64,000 nt of DNA from Atopomonas sediminilitoris (GCF_022601735.1 NZ_JAKUMM010000001.1:293091-357090), one strand, 5' to 3'; shown: positions 8,252 through 17,661, counted from the first letter of the stretch. Notes: generated from the sequence alone by a model not told the origin. Numbers and translations are program-made.

Positions 8252-10375
8252 TCAACCGTTCTGGCCGACCGTGGCCACAATCGTGACCTGCTTGTTTTCC
8301 GGCACTTCTTGGTACGACAACACGTGCAAATTACTGCTGGTCATACGTGCGAACCGCGCCATCATGGCCCGTATCGGACCTGCCACCAGCAACACCGCCG
8401 GCTTGCCTTGCATCTCTTGCCGCTGCACCGCCTCAATCAGAGAGCGCTGCAGCTTTTCTGCCATGCCCGGCTCCAGAAGAATGCCATCTTCCTGACCTTG
8501 CCCAGCCTTCTGCATACTGTTCAGCAATATCTGTTCCAGCTTTGGATCAAGCGTGATAACTGGCAGCTCCGGCTCTAGACCCACGATGTTCTGCACAATG
8601 GCGCGGGCCAATGCCACCCGTACAACGGCGGTAATAACGGCGGGATCTTGACTCTTGCCGGCTTGGTTAGCGATGGCTTCTGCGATGGTGCGGATATCGC
8701 GAATAGGCACCTGCTCTTGCAGCAGGCTTTGCAGCACTTTGAGCAGCCCCGAAAGCGTAATCATGCCCGGCACTAACTCTTCCGCCAGCTTGGGCGAACT
8801 GCGCATCAAGTTCTGCAATAGCTGCTGCACTTCCTCATGCCCGAGCAGTTCATGCGCGTGCAGGTGCAACACTTGATTCAAATGCGTCGCCACCACCGTG
8901 CTGGCGTCGACCACGGTGTAACCCAGCGACTGCGCCTGATCACGCTGACTGGGCTCAATCCACACGGCTTCCAAACCGAACGCGGGATCACGCCCAGCAA
9001 TACCATTGACCGTGCCGTAAACCTGCCCCGGGTTAATCGCCAATTCGCGTTCGGGATAGATTTCTGCCTCGGCCACCGACACGCCCATCAAGGTCAACCG
9101 GTAAGCGTTAGGTAATAAATCAAGGTTGTCGCGAATGTGCACCGAAGGCATTAAGAAGCCCAAATCTTGCGAGAGCTTTTTGCGCACGCCTTTAATCCGC
9201 GCCAACAACTGTCCACCTTGATTGCGGTCGACCAAGGGAATCAGCCGATAGCCGACTTCGAGACCGACCAAGTCCACCGGCGTGACATCATCCCAGCCGA
9301 GTTCTTTTGCCTCAGGACGCTGGGCTGGCGAGGCCTCAAGCTGCTTTTGCGCCTCGACTTCTTCCAGGTCTTTTTTCTGCTGCTGACGCCTCCAAATCCA
9401 ATACGAACCGGCCGCTGCAACCGCGCCCAAACCAATAAACGACACATGCGGCATGCCAGGCACTAAGCCCATGATGATCAAAATCAGCGCGGCAACCCCC
9501 AAGGCTTTGGGCGATGCAAACATTTGCCGATTGACCTGCTGGCCCATGTCTTCAGAGTCAGAAACACGCGTCACCATGATGGCCGCGGCGGTCGACAACA
9601 ACAGCGAAGGCACTTGCGCCACCAAACCGTCACCGATGGTCAGCAACACGTAAATCCGCCCCGCGTCACCAAAGGTCAGCGCGTGCTGGAACATGCCGAT
9701 GGCAATACCACCAATGATGTTGATAAACAGAATCAGCAAGCCGGCGATCGCATCACCGCGAACAAACTTACTGGCACCATCCATCGAGCCGTAGAAGTCC
9801 GCTTCTTCGGCGACTTCTGCGCGGCGGCGCTTGGCTTCTTTTTGGTCGACCAAACCAGCGTTCAAGTCGGCGTCAATGGCCATTTGTTTACCGGGCATGG
9901 CATCCAAGGTGAAGCGCGCGCTCACCTCAGAAATACGCCCGGCACCTTTGGTCACCACGACAAAGTTGATGATCATCAAGATGGCAAACACCACCAAACC
10001 GACCACGTAGTTACCGCCGATCACCACCTCACCGAAGGCCTTAATCACCTTACCGGCGGCGTCCCCGCCTTCGTGGCCGTACAGCAATACCACGCGCGTT
10101 GAAGCCACGTTCAGCGCCAAGCGCAAGAGCGTAGCGACCAGCAAAATGGTTGGGAAAACCGCGAAATCTAAAGGCCGCAGCGCATAAACGCTGACCAGCA
10201 ACACCACAATCGACAAGGCGATATTGAAGGTAAAGAACACGTCGAGCAGAAACGGCGGCACAGGCAAGGTCATCATGCCGAGGATGACCAGCAGCAAAAT
10301 CGGCACACCTAAGTTGCCGCGCGCTAATGTTTGCGCGTTATTGCGAAACGTCCCGACCAGTTGCGTTCGATCCAC
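8252..10375 (-). CDS. flhA: Flagellar type III export gate protein FlhA
   Basis: FlhA forms the nonameric export gate ring that receives substrate-chaperone complexes. The 707-residue protein has about eight membrane helices in its first half, with the conserved LRPLDFAVFPTILL and VKGAGRISEVSARFTLDAMPGKQ (FHIPEP-region) segments, and a large cytoplasmic domain in the second half. I take the GTG at 10375 as the start (VDRTQLVGTFRNN): it has GGGAG upstream and matches the family N terminus. An in-frame ATG at 10420 would add 15 atypical residues. A sigma54 element lies about 80 bases upstream. FlhA leads the flhA-flhF-fleN-fliA transcript. Confidence 0.96.
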   Translation of the reverse strand: MDRTQLVGTFRNNAQTLARGNLGVPILLLVILGMMTLPVPPFLLDVFFTFNIALSIVVLLVSVYALRPLDFAVFPTILLVATLLRLALNVASTRVVLLYGHEGGDAAGKVIKAFGEVVIGGNYVVGLVVFAILMIINFVVVTKGAGRISEVSARFTLDAMPGKQMAIDADLNAGLVDQKEAKRRRAEVAEEADFYGSMDGASKFVRGDAIAGLLILFINIIGGIAIGMFQHALTFGDAGRIYVLLTIGDGLVAQVPSLLLSTAAAIMVTRVSDSEDMGQQVNRQMFASPKALGVAALILIIMGLVPGMPHVSFIGLGAVAAAGSYWIWRRQQQKKDLEEVEAQKQLEASPAQRPEAKELGWDDVTPVDLVGLEVGYRLIPLVDRNQGGQLLARIKGVRKKLSQDLGFLMPSVHIRDNLDLLPNAYRLTLMGVSVAEAEIYPERELAINPGQVYGTVNGIAGRDPAFGLEAVWIEPSQRDQAQSLGYTVVDASTVVATHLNQVLHLHAHELLGHEEVQQLLQNLMRSSPKLAEELVPGMITLSGLLKVLQSLLQEQVPIRDIRTIAEAIANQAGKSQDPAVITAVVRVALARAIVQNIVGLEPELPVITLDPKLEQILLNSMQKAGQGQEDGILLEPGMAEKLQRSLIEAVQRQEMQGKPAVLLVAGPIRAMMARFARMTSSNLHVLSYQEVPENKQVTIVATVGQNG

Positions 10376-10454
10376 GCTGTTGCTCCCGCCCTTAACCCAA
10401 ATCCGCGCACCAAGGTTCAAAGCCTTGACGCTTTGCGCTGAATAAATGGGTTAC

Positions 10455-10470
10455 TGCAAGAACCTGACCA
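10455..10470 (-). promoter_or_regulatory. Sigma54 -24/-12 promoter of flhA
   Basis: On the minus strand the element reads TGGTCAGGTTCTTGCA. It has the obligatory GG and GC dinucleotides 10 bases apart and the TTGCA -12 half, but a diverged -24 half (TCAG instead of CACG). It lies 80 bases before the flhA GTG start, in the flhB-flhA gap. FleQ or FleR would be the expected activator. Confidence 0.7.
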
Positions 10471-10522
10471 ATGTGCAATTCAATGGAAATTCAGGCAGTT
10501 AGCCTGCGTAAACGACGGGCAA

Positions 10523-11656
10523 TCAGTCGTGCTGCAAATCATCGGGGATGGGCAAGTCTTTGAGTGATGCGGGGCGCTTGCCTTTACCTTCTTGGTACTG
10601 GCGCAGCTGGTAGATGTAGGCCAACACTTGGGCGATGGCCAAGTACAGGCCGGCGGGAATTTCCTGCTCAAGCTCGGTGGAGTAGTACACCGCACGGGCT
10701 AAGGCTGGTGACGGCAAGATGATGACCTCATGCTCGACGGCGACTTCACGAATCTTAAACGCCAAGAAATCGGCACCTTTAGCCACCAGGCGCGGCGCGC
10801 CACCCTTTTCTGGCTCGTACTTTAGCGCCACGGAGAAGTGTGTCGGGTTGGTGATCACCACATCCGCCTTGGGCACTTCACCCATCATGCGGCGCTCGGC
10901 CATCTCGCGCTGCAACTGGCGAATCTTGGACTTAACCTCGGGCTTGCCTTCGCTGTCTTTGTATTCGTCGCGCACTTCCTGCTTGGTCATTTTCAGTTTT
11001 TGCGCGTTGTCCCAGATCTGAAAAGGCACATCCACCGCCGCAATCAGCACCAGCGACGCCGACATGATAAACAGGCTCCAGCCGACCATTTTCACGCTGT
11101 GCAGCATGGCTGGCAGTAGTGGCTCATGCGGCAGGCCGGTTAGCTCAGCCAGCTGACTGTTCATCACCACCAGAGCTACGACCAACACCACGCTGAATTT
11201 GGCCAGCGCCTTCACTAGCTCGACCAGCGCTTTGACCGAAAACATGCGCTTGATGCCTTCCAGCGGATTCAAGCGACTGGCTTTAGGCGCTAAGGCTTGT
11301 GCGGAAAAGATCACCCCACCGATACCCGCTGTGCCGACGAACGAGGCGATAAACAGCAGCAACAAGAACGGCACCAAGGCCTCGAGCGCAGAGTAACCCG
11401 CGCCAACCAGCAGCTCGCTCATGCTGCGCGGATCAAACAAGTGACTGCGGTCTTGGCTAAAGCAGGCGCGCATGATGCGCACGGCCATATCCAACAAGAT
11501 GCCGCCGCTCATCAAGAGCGCGGCACTACCGCCCAGGGTGACAGCCAAGGTGGAGAGCTCTTTCGAACGAGCAACCTGCCCTTTCTCCCGCGATTCGCGC
11601 AGGCGTTTCTCGGTAGGTTCCTCTGTTTTTTCCTGACTGCTGTCGTTCTCTGCCAT
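10523..11656 (-). CDS. flhB: Flagellar export switch protein FlhB
   Basis: FlhB is the export-gate component that switches substrate specificity from rod/hook to filament proteins after self-cleavage. The 377-residue protein begins with the hydrophilic KTEEPTEKRLRESREKGQV segment, has four membrane helices, and carries the autocleavage NPTH motif (N270-H273) in ADVVITNPTHFSVALKY. GAGGT lies in front of the ATG. It follows fliR by 7 bases and ends the fliLMNOPQR-flhB operon; the next gene, flhA, has its own sigma54 element. Confidence 0.97.
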   Translation of the reverse strand: MAENDSSQEKTEEPTEKRLRESREKGQVARSKELSTLAVTLGGSAALLMSGGILLDMAVRIMRACFSQDRSHLFDPRSMSELLVGAGYSALEALVPFLLLLFIASFVGTAGIGGVIFSAQALAPKASRLNPLEGIKRMFSVKALVELVKALAKFSVVLVVALVVMNSQLAELTGLPHEPLLPAMLHSVKMVGWSLFIMSASLVLIAAVDVPFQIWDNAQKLKMTKQEVRDEYKDSEGKPEVKSKIRQLQREMAERRMMGEVPKADVVITNPTHFSVALKYEPEKGGAPRLVAKGADFLAFKIREVAVEHEVIILPSPALARAVYYSTELEQEIPAGLYLAIAQVLAYIYQLRQYQEGKGKRPASLKDLPIPDDLQHD

Positions 11657-11663
11657 CGCGACC

Positions 11664-12437
11664 TCACCGTTCGCTTAGCTGACGCAGCATTTGCAGTGCT
11701 TCGCTGGCCAGCACTTGGTACTGGCCAAGCATGTCGCTGATGCTGATCCAAAAGATCACCAACCCAAGCACTAAGGTCATCGGAAAACCAATCGAGAAAA
11801 TATTCAGCTGTGGCGCGGCGCGGGTCATCACGCCAAATGCCAAGTTCACGATCAACAACGCGGTGACTGCCGGTAAGGCAATCAATACGCCTGCGCCCAA
11901 CACCCAGCTCAAGCGCCCGGCCAACTCCCAAAAGTGCTCCAGCACCAGCGCATTGCCGACCGGCAAGGTCGTAAAGCTGTTGACCAGTACCTCAAACACC
12001 ACCAGATGCCCGTTCATGCTTAAAAACAGCAAGGTCACCAGCAACAAAAGAAACTGGCTAAGCACGGGCACCGACACGCCGTTGCTGGGGTCGACCATGG
12101 AGGCAAAGCCCAAGCCCATCTGCATGGCAATCAACTGGCCCGCCACCACAAAAATGTGGAAAAACAACTGCAAAAAGAACCCCATGCTGGCACCCACCAA
12201 GATCTGCTCAGCAATCAGCATTATGTTGGGCACACTTAAGGCATCGACCACGGGCATCGGCGGCAAGGTCGGGGCAATCAACACGGTAAACGACAGCGCC
12301 AAATACAAACGCACGCGCATCGGCACGAGTTGCGTACCAATGATGGGCATGGTCATGAATAGCGAAGCAAGGCGAAACAGTGGCAGTAAGAACTGACCAA
12401 TCCAGCCGCCGATTTGCTCTGTGGTGAGCGCCAGCAT
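11664..12437 (-). CDS. fliR: Flagellar export apparatus protein FliR
   Basis: FliR is part of the FliPQR core through which export substrates cross the inner membrane. The 257-residue protein is highly hydrophobic, with about six membrane helices and the conserved LPLFRLASLFMTMPIIGTQLVP and GLGFASMVDP segments. The frame is open to 12452, but that start would be TTG; the ATG at 12437 gives MLALTTEQIGGWIG, the expected FliR N terminus, 7 bases after the fliQ stop. It follows fliQ and precedes flhB in the export operon. Confidence 0.95.
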   Translation of the reverse strand: MLALTTEQIGGWIGQFLLPLFRLASLFMTMPIIGTQLVPMRVRLYLALSFTVLIAPTLPPMPVVDALSVPNIMLIAEQILVGASMGFFLQLFFHIFVVAGQLIAMQMGLGFASMVDPSNGVSVPVLSQFLLLLVTLLFLSMNGHLVVFEVLVNSFTTLPVGNALVLEHFWELAGRLSWVLGAGVLIALPAVTALLIVNLAFGVMTRAAPQLNIFSIGFPMTLVLGLVIFWISISDMLGQYQVLASEALQMLRQLSER

Positions 12438-12444
12438 CGCTGCG

Positions 12445-12714
12445 TCAGCCAATTAACGAGGGAATGTTTTTGATCAACGTCTCGGTGAAGTCGATCAACT
12501 GCTGCGCCAACCATGGACCAGTCCAAATCATGGTCATCAAGGTGACGATCAAGCGCGGCAAAAAACTTAACGTTTGTTCGTTAATTTGCGTGGCGGCCTG
12601 AAACGTCGCCACCACCAAGCCCACCAGCAAGCTGGGCACCACGATCACCATCACGATCATCGCCGTCAGCCACAAGGCTTCGCGGAACAGGTCAATCGCC
12701 ACTTCTGGGGTCAT
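12445..12714 (-). CDS. fliQ: Flagellar export apparatus protein FliQ
   Basis: FliQ is the small two-helix subunit of the export core complex. The 89-residue protein starts MTPEVAIDLFREALWLT and has two membrane helices separated by the conserved FQAATQINEQTLSFLPR loop. Length and sequence are exactly as expected for the family. It lies 21 bases after fliP and 7 bases before fliR. Confidence 0.97.
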   Translation of the reverse strand: MTPEVAIDLFREALWLTAMIVMVIVVPSLLVGLVVATFQAATQINEQTLSFLPRLIVTLMTMIWTGPWLAQQLIDFTETLIKNIPSLIG

Positions 12715-12735
12715 TACTGCCTCCTCGCGCGCGGG

Positions 12736-13530
12736 CTACACGCCACCAAAGCTGGCCGCTAATGTGCCAATGATCAGCGCCCAGCCATCGACCAAGACGA
12801 ACAGCATCAACTTAAAGGGCAGCGACACAATCAAGGGCGAGAGCATCATCATACCCATGGCCATCAACACGCTGGACACCACCAAGTCGATCACCAAAAA
12901 GGGAATGAAGATCATAAAACCGATCTGAAACGCGGTTTTTAACTCGGAGGTAATAAACGCCGGCACCAAAATAGTCAGCGGGGCGTCTTCGGGCGTGGCG
13001 ATATCCGTGCGTTTGGACAAGCGCACAAACAGCTCCAGATCGCTTTCACGGGTTTGCGCCAACATAAAGCGTTTGATCGGCACTTGCGCTTTTTCCAGCG
13101 CAGGCACAGCGGCCAATTGCTCGTTTAAGTAGGGCTGCAAGGCGTCGCGGTTAATTTCATCAAAGGTCGGCGCCATGATGAACATAGTCAAAAACAAGGC
13201 GATACCAACCAGCACTTGGTTCGAGGGGGTCTGCTGCAAGCCCAAGGCTTGGCGCAAAATGGCAAACACCACAACGATGCGGGTAAAGCTGGTCATCAAC
13301 ATAACGATGGCGGGGATAAAGCCCAGCGCCGTCATGATCAGTAAGATTTGCAGACTAACGCTGTATTGCTGCTGGCCTTGGTCGTCGTTACTGAGGGTAA
13401 TCGCCGGTATCGACAGCGGGTCAGCGGCCTGTGCCCACGGCGCTAAGCCTAGCAAGGTAAAGCCGAGCAATAACCAAGGCGTGCCACGCAGAAACAGCGC
13501 CCGCAGCGCCGGCAACACCTTGGACATCAT
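12736..13530 (-). CDS. fliP: Flagellar export apparatus protein FliP
   Basis: FliP forms the pentameric core of the export pore. The 264-residue protein has a cleavable signal peptide ending near WAQA (about residue 35), as FliP proteins often do. Four membrane helices follow, with the conserved [34 protein letters not shown] and [16 protein letters not shown] segments. The ATG overlaps the fliO stop (ATGA), so fliO and fliP are translationally coupled. Confidence 0.97.
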   Translation of the reverse strand: MMSKVLPALRALFLRGTPWLLLGFTLLGLAPWAQAADPLSIPAITLSNDDQGQQQYSVSLQILLIMTALGFIPAIVMLMTSFTRIVVVFAILRQALGLQQTPSNQVLVGIALFLTMFIMAPTFDEINRDALQPYLNEQLAAVPALEKAQVPIKRFMLAQTRESDLELFVRLSKRTDIATPEDAPLTILVPAFITSELKTAFQIGFMIFIPFLVIDLVVSSVLMAMGMMMLSPLIVSLPFKLMLFVLVDGWALIIGTLAASFGGV

Positions 13531-13979
13531 GCGCGCTTATCCTTGTTCAGCATTTCTAGCAAACGCTGGGCAAACTCGGGCTGCTCATTGCTGGTCGTGG
13601 TCACGGGGATCGGCTCACGTAACTCGTGCAAGGTGCTAATGCGGCCCGGGCTTACGCCCAACAACAATTGCTGATTACCCACCTGCACCAGCACTAAGCG
13701 CTCACGCGGGCTCAGCGGCACCGCCGCGAGCAATTTGATTGCACCTTTACCGGCAGGGCCAAACTGCTGCATACGACGCATCAGCCACGCCATCACAAAC
13801 ACCAGCGCGATCACTGCCAGCAGCGCCACGCTCAGCTCAATCAGCTTGCTGCCCCAAGCCAAAGGCTCAGCGGTCGCGGCGGCTTCAGCGACAGGGGCTG
13901 CACTGACGGCAGCAGCGGCTAGAGCCTGTTCACCGATCAGCGCGGCACAACAGGCCATGAGTAAGCGCTTAGTCATCAA
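13527..13979 (-). CDS. fliO: Flagellar protein FliO
   Basis: FliO is a bitopic membrane protein that helps assemble FliP in the export core. The 150-residue protein has a signal-like hydrophobic N terminus, an Ala-rich periplasmic stretch, one strong membrane helix at about residues 49-65 followed by WLMRRMQQ, and a cytoplasmic domain with [21 protein letters not shown], the recognisable FliO core. It overlaps fliN upstream and fliP downstream by 4 bases each. FliO is poorly conserved, but the position between fliN and fliP makes the call firm. Confidence 0.93.
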   Translation of the reverse strand: MMTKRLLMACCAALIGEQALAAAAVSAAPVAEAAATAEPLAWGSKLIELSVALLAVIALVFVMAWLMRRMQQFGPAGKGAIKLLAAVPLSPRERLVLVQVGNQQLLLGVSPGRISTLHELREPIPVTTTSNEQPEFAQRLLEMLNKDKRA

Positions 13980-14455
13980 CGCAACTTCTTAATCCGCTCG
14001 CTGGGGCTGATCACGTCGGTCAGGCGGATGCCAAACTTTTCGTTCACCACCACCACCTCGCCGTGCGCAATCAAGGTGCCATTGACCAGCACATCCAGCG
14101 GCTCGCCAGCCAGGCGATCCAACTCAACCACCGAGCCTTGGTTTAACTGCAGCAAGTTACGGATGGTGATATTGGTATTGCCCACCTCCATGGAAATAAC
14201 CACGGGGATATCCAGAATGACATCCAGATTGGGCCCTTCCAGGCTCACATCACCGCTCGCTTTGGGTGGCGTGCCAAATTGCTCCATTGGCGCAGCACCA
14301 GCCGCAGGGGCGCTATCGGCCTGATTCATCAAGGCATCAATATCGTCCTGCCCGGCATCATCACCTGACTCCGCCAGCGCCGCAGCCCACTCATCGGCTA
14401 GCGCTTCGTCGTCTTGTGCGCCTTCTTCTGGGGCTTGGTTCTCTTCATCAGCCAT
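13976..14455 (-). CDS. fliN: Flagellar motor switch protein FliN
   Basis: FliN forms the lower C-ring and helps bind CheY-P. The 159-residue protein has an acidic N-terminal half with DDIDALMNQAD, reminiscent of the CheY-binding peptide of FliM, and a C-terminal SpoA domain (LDVILDIPVVISMEVGNTNI, then LLQLNQGSVVELDRLAGEPL). The ATG at 14455 (MADEENQAPEEG) has AGAGG 7 bases upstream. A TTG two codons earlier is in frame but unlikely. It lies between fliM and fliO in the fliL operon. Confidence 0.96.
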   Translation of the reverse strand: MADEENQAPEEGAQDDEALADEWAAALAESGDDAGQDDIDALMNQADSAPAAGAAPMEQFGTPPKASGDVSLEGPNLDVILDIPVVISMEVGNTNITIRNLLQLNQGSVVELDRLAGEPLDVLVNGTLIAHGEVVVVNEKFGIRLTDVISPSERIKKLR

Positions 14456-14506
14456 GAACAACCTCTTTATCTAACGGCTTGAAGGGGGCAGCAAAGCCTC
14501 CTTCGC

Positions 14507-15478
14507 TTAACGAGTGGATTTAATCGGCTCAATGACTTGCAGCGATAGGTTGCCTTTGTGCGAGCCGATTTTTACTTTGAAGGTAGGCACGCCGTTGGCG
14601 CGCATGACCATGTGCTCGGGCAGCTCCACCGGAATCACATCGCCATTTTTCATATTTAGAATGTCGCGCAACTTTAGCTTGCGCCGCACCACGGTCGAAC
14701 TCAGCGGCACGGGGGCGTCGAGAATATCTTCGCGCAGTGACTTCACCCAACGCTCGTCCTGATCATCAATATCAGATTGCACGCCAGCATCGAGCATCTC
14801 GCGAATCGGCTCGACCATGGAGTACGGCATGGTCAGGTGCATATCCCCGCCACCGCCATCAAGCTCCACATGGAAGGTCGAAACCACCACCACTTCGCTG
14901 GGGCTTACGATGTTGGCCAGCGCGGGGTTCACCTCTGAGCCGATGTAGTCAAACGACAACTTAAACACCGAGTTCCACGCCTCTTTCATATCGATAAAGG
15001 CTTGGTCCAGCACCATGCGCACCACGCGCAACTCGGTGGGGGTGAATTCACGGCCTTCAATCTTGGCGTGACGGCCATCGCCGCCAAAGAAGTTGTCCAC
15101 CAACTTGAACACCAACTTAGCGTCCATGATGAACAGCGCCGTGCCGCGAAGCGGCTTCATCTTGACCAGGTTCAAGCTGGTGGGCACGTACAGCGAGTGT
15201 ACGTACTCGCCAAACTTCATCACCTGCACACCGCCGACCGCGACGTCAGCGGAGCGGCGCAGCATGTTGAACAAGCTCACCCGGGTGTAACGCGCAAAGC
15301 GCTCATTGATCATCTCAAGGGTGGGCATGCGCCCACGCACAATACGGTCCTGACTGGTCAGGTCGTATTGCTTGATGCTGCCAGGAACAACATCCGTTTC
15401 GGTTTCAACATCCCCGTCATCGACGCCATGCAATAAGGCGTCAATTTCGTCTTGGGATAACAGATCTTGTACGGCCAT
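14507..15478 (-). CDS. fliM: Flagellar motor switch protein FliM
   Basis: FliM is the middle C-ring protein and the primary CheY-P target. The 323-residue protein begins with the CheY-binding peptide (LLSQDEIDALLHGV, residues 6-19). The central CheC-like domain contains the GGxG-type loop NFFGGDGRHAK, and the C-terminal SpoA domain pairs with FliN. Length is normal. It lies between fliL and fliN, with a gap of about 20 bases upstream and about 50 downstream. Confidence 0.97.
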   Translation of the reverse strand: MAVQDLLSQDEIDALLHGVDDGDVETETDVVPGSIKQYDLTSQDRIVRGRMPTLEMINERFARYTRVSLFNMLRRSADVAVGGVQVMKFGEYVHSLYVPTSLNLVKMKPLRGTALFIMDAKLVFKLVDNFFGGDGRHAKIEGREFTPTELRVVRMVLDQAFIDMKEAWNSVFKLSFDYIGSEVNPALANIVSPSEVVVVSTFHVELDGGGGDMHLTMPYSMVEPIREMLDAGVQSDIDDQDERWVKSLREDILDAPVPLSSTVVRRKLKLRDILNMKNGDVIPVELPEHMVMRANGVPTFKVKIGSHKGNLSLQVIEPIKSTR

Positions 15479-15499
15479 GCTGGGCGCTACCTTATGGCT

Positions 15500-16015
15500 T
15501 TATTGCAAAACAAAATTGGTAAACAGCACTTGCTCTACCACTTCATCGCCCACTTCACGCTGAGCGATTTCCTTAACCTTGGCGGTGGCTAAGTCACGCA
15601 GCTGCGTCTTGCCTTCGGGTTTTTGCAGTTCGGCAAAATTTTGACTGGAAAAGAGCATGACCAGCTCATTCTTCAGTACGGGCATATGCACTTTCAGCTC
15701 ATCCAGCTTGGCTTGGTCACGCGCCATTAAGCTGATGTGCACCTGCATATAGTGATTGCGCCCTTCATGGTTGTAATTGACCACAAAGGCGGGTGTTAGC
15801 GGCTCATACAAGGCTGGTAGTTTGACCGGCTCTGCAGGCTCTGCGGCTTCTTCAGCGGCTGGTTCTGACTGGCCGCCTAAAAAGAAATACACCCCGCCGG
15901 CTGACGCTGCGCCGACCACAATAAAGCCCACCAGCATCATGATGATGAGTTTCTTATTGCCTGCGGGTTTTGCCTCGGCGGCCTCTGCTGCTGGTTTTTG
16001 CTCTTGTTTTGCCAT
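15500..16015 (-). CDS. fliL: Flagellar basal body-associated protein FliL
   Basis: FliL is a single-pass inner membrane protein surrounding the stator and supporting motor output. The 171-residue protein has a short cytoplasmic N terminus rich in Ala, Glu and Lys, one membrane helix at about residues 23-46 (IIMMLVGFIVVGAASAGGVYFF), an acidic linker, and a periplasmic FliL domain starting near YEPLTPAFVVNY. It is the first gene of fliLMNOPQR-flhB and has a sigma54 element about 50 bases upstream. Confidence 0.96.
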   Translation of the reverse strand: MAKQEQKPAAEAAEAKPAGNKKLIIMMLVGFIVVGAASAGGVYFFLGGQSEPAAEEAAEPAEPVKLPALYEPLTPAFVVNYNHEGRNHYMQVHISLMARDQAKLDELKVHMPVLKNELVMLFSSQNFAELQKPEGKTQLRDLATAKVKEIAQREVGDEVVEQVLFTNFVLQ

Positions 16016-16065
16016 GCCAATAATCCGTCATTCCGAGCCGCTGTTCGCGGGTGTAAGGGATGTTG

Positions 16066-16081
16066 AGCAAGAGCTATGCCA
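16066..16081 (-). promoter_or_regulatory. Sigma54 -24/-12 promoter of fliL operon
   Basis: The minus strand reads TGGCATAGCTCTTGCT: GG and GC are exactly 10 bases apart, with near-consensus TGGCA and TTGCT halves. It is 50 bases before the fliL ATG and downstream of the fliK terminator, so fliLMNOPQR-flhB is predicted to be an independent FleQ/sigma54-dependent operon. Confidence 0.85.
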
Positions 16082-16149
16082 TCGCAGCGCGTCAAGACTC
16101 AACCAATCGCCCGTCGCTGGGCTTAAAGGCATTGTAGACGCGCGCACAG

Positions 16150-16178
16150 CAAAACCGCAGGTCATGCCTGCGGTTTTG
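16150..16178 (-). terminator. Intrinsic terminator downstream of fliK (possibly bidirectional)
   Basis: A perfect 12-base-pair inverted repeat, CAAAACCGCAGG and CCTGCGGTTTTG with a 5-base loop, lies 24 bases after the fliK stop. The A/T-rich stem base supplies the U run for minus-strand transcripts. On the plus strand a further TTTT follows. It separates fliK from the fliL promoter. Confidence 0.8.
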
Positions 16179-16202
16179 TTTTAGTGATGGCTGGTTTTAT
16201 CG

Positions 16203-17507
16203 CTAAGCGTAGTAATCCACCAAGCCTTGCCCTCGGCTCATCACCGTTTGCGCCGCTGCGCTGGCTACCGCCACACTGGCGTCATCGCCCACTCCATTGC
16301 CACCTTGGCGTTGACCATCGCCGCGCCCCTGCCCGTGCTCTTGCGCGGCCGTTTCACGCTGCGACTGGCCAGACACGTTCACATCCACGAGGTTCATACC
16401 TTGGCTGGACAGCATTTCTCGCAGGCGATGCACTTGGCTTTCCAACGCCTCGCGCACCGAAGCGTTAGGACTGGTAAACGTCACTTGCGCTTGGTCTTTA
16501 CCATCCAAGTTAATTCGCACCTCCAGGCGCCCTAACTCAGCAGGCTCTAAGTGAAGCTCCGCAGCTTTTAGGTTTTGGCTCGACAGCCACATCACCTTAT
16601 TGACCAACGCTTCGGTCGAGCCCGGCTGCTGAATAGCCACCGCACCACCCGGCACTTGTGGCAACGCTCCCCGCGCATTCAGCGTGCTTTGCGCGCCTAA
16701 CAAACCGGTCAGCGCGGCAAAGCGCGACGAACTGGCGTCTTGTTTAACCTCCGGTGTGACTTCACTCACCAGCTCGCTGGTCTCGCCCAGCACATCGGCA
16801 AACGCCACCTTATCCAGCGGAGAATCTGCGTCAGGGGTTAAGTTCATCACGCTTGCCAGCGCCGTGGTCGGCTGCGCGCTGTGCTGCACCGCCGCCTGCG
16901 GCGTGGTGCCCTGCACTTGCGCTTGCACCGCTTGCTGCAGGCTTTGCTCACCCTTACCCAGACCTTGTTCTAAACGCAGGCCCGGTAGCTGCAGCAAATT
17001 AGCCTGCTCATCGGCCAGCTGACTGCTAAGTTGCGCCACCACACTCTGTTGTTCTGGCGTTAGCTTGTGCAAAAAAGCAGCGAGCGCAGCGGGATCAACC
17101 TCGTCGGCACTGATCAGTGCTTCCAGCTCAGCACTCAGTTCATCATTGAGTTCTAAAGCTTGCGGTAGCTGCGCCAGCAACAAAGGATCAACGGCCACAC
17201 CGGCCGCAACCGTTGTGCTCGCCGTAGGGGATGCCACCGTGGTTGCAGCCTCTGCCGCGGGAGGCGTATCGCTGCTCGCCGAACTGGCCGTGTCATTAGC
17301 CTCAGGCTTGCTGTTGGCTGGCGTGGCGGGTTTGCCAGCACTGTCGTTCTTTTTAATCGGCTGATCTTGGCCGCGCTTTTCTTTGGCATAGACCTTAGAA
17401 AACGCACCGTCCTCATTGCCAGAGGAAGCCTTCTGCTGACTGGCGCGAGGCGCCGGACTTATCTCAGCCGGCTTCATGTTCAACAGAATATCGGGGGCGA
17501 CAGACAT
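16203..17507 (-). CDS. fliK: Flagellar hook-length control protein FliK
   Basis: FliK measures hook length and triggers the FlhB specificity switch. The 434-residue protein has a disordered N-terminal two-thirds rich in Ala, Ser, Pro and Gln, consistent with a secreted ruler. The conserved C-terminal Flg_hook domain is at about residues 300-390, with LKAAELHLEPAELGRLEVRI and a VTFTSPNASVREALESQ segment, followed by a Gly/Gln-rich tail. It stands alone between its own sigma54 promoter and an intrinsic terminator. Only the C-terminal domain is strongly family-specific, but the context removes doubt. Confidence 0.94.
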   Translation of the reverse strand: MSVAPDILLNMKPAEISPAPRASQQKASSGNEDGAFSKVYAKEKRGQDQPIKKNDSAGKPATPANSKPEANDTASSASSDTPPAAEAATTVASPTASTTVAAGVAVDPLLLAQLPQALELNDELSAELEALISADEVDPAALAAFLHKLTPEQQSVVAQLSSQLADEQANLLQLPGLRLEQGLGKGEQSLQQAVQAQVQGTTPQAAVQHSAQPTTALASVMNLTPDADSPLDKVAFADVLGETSELVSEVTPEVKQDASSSRFAALTGLLGAQSTLNARGALPQVPGGAVAIQQPGSTEALVNKVMWLSSQNLKAAELHLEPAELGRLEVRINLDGKDQAQVTFTSPNASVREALESQVHRLREMLSSQGMNLVDVNVSGQSQRETAAQEHGQGRGDGQRQGGNGVGDDASVAVASAAAQTVMSRGQGLVDYYA

Positions 17508-17546
17508 GGGTTTGAGTCTCCGCTGCAGGGAATGTCATCCTTACAA

Positions 17547-17562
17547 AGCAAGCGTCAGGCCA
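17547..17562 (-). promoter_or_regulatory. Sigma54 -24/-12 promoter of fliK
   Basis: The minus strand reads TGGCCTGACGCTTGCT, with GG and GC 10 bases apart and a consensus -12 half. It lies 40 bases upstream of the fliK ATG. Confidence 0.8.
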
Positions 17563-17634
17563 ACTCTTAAAACCCTTATAAAACAATCAATTACACAACC
17601 TTAAAGCACCAAACCTGGCTATTCGCGGTTGTCT

Positions 17635-17661
17635 TTTGCCGCTACCGGCAAACCCCGGCAA
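17635..17661. repeat. CGGCAA/TTGCCG island between hptB and fliK
   Basis: One TTGCCG (17636) and two CGGCAA copies (17646 and 17656, 10 bases apart) lie in a short stretch just past the hptB stop. The first pair forms a 7-base-pair hairpin with loop CTAC. No U run follows, so it is not a typical terminator. The same hexamer clusters upstream of flgF and of flgB. Confidence 0.5.

Noticed and set aside
10376..10420. Extended FlhA N terminus from an upstream ATG
   Set aside because: The added residues are not FlhA-like, and the GTG at 10375 has the ribosome binding site and family-like sequence.
12438..12452. Extended FliR start
   Set aside because: The upstream codon is TTG; the ATG at 12437 fits the family and the fliQ spacing.
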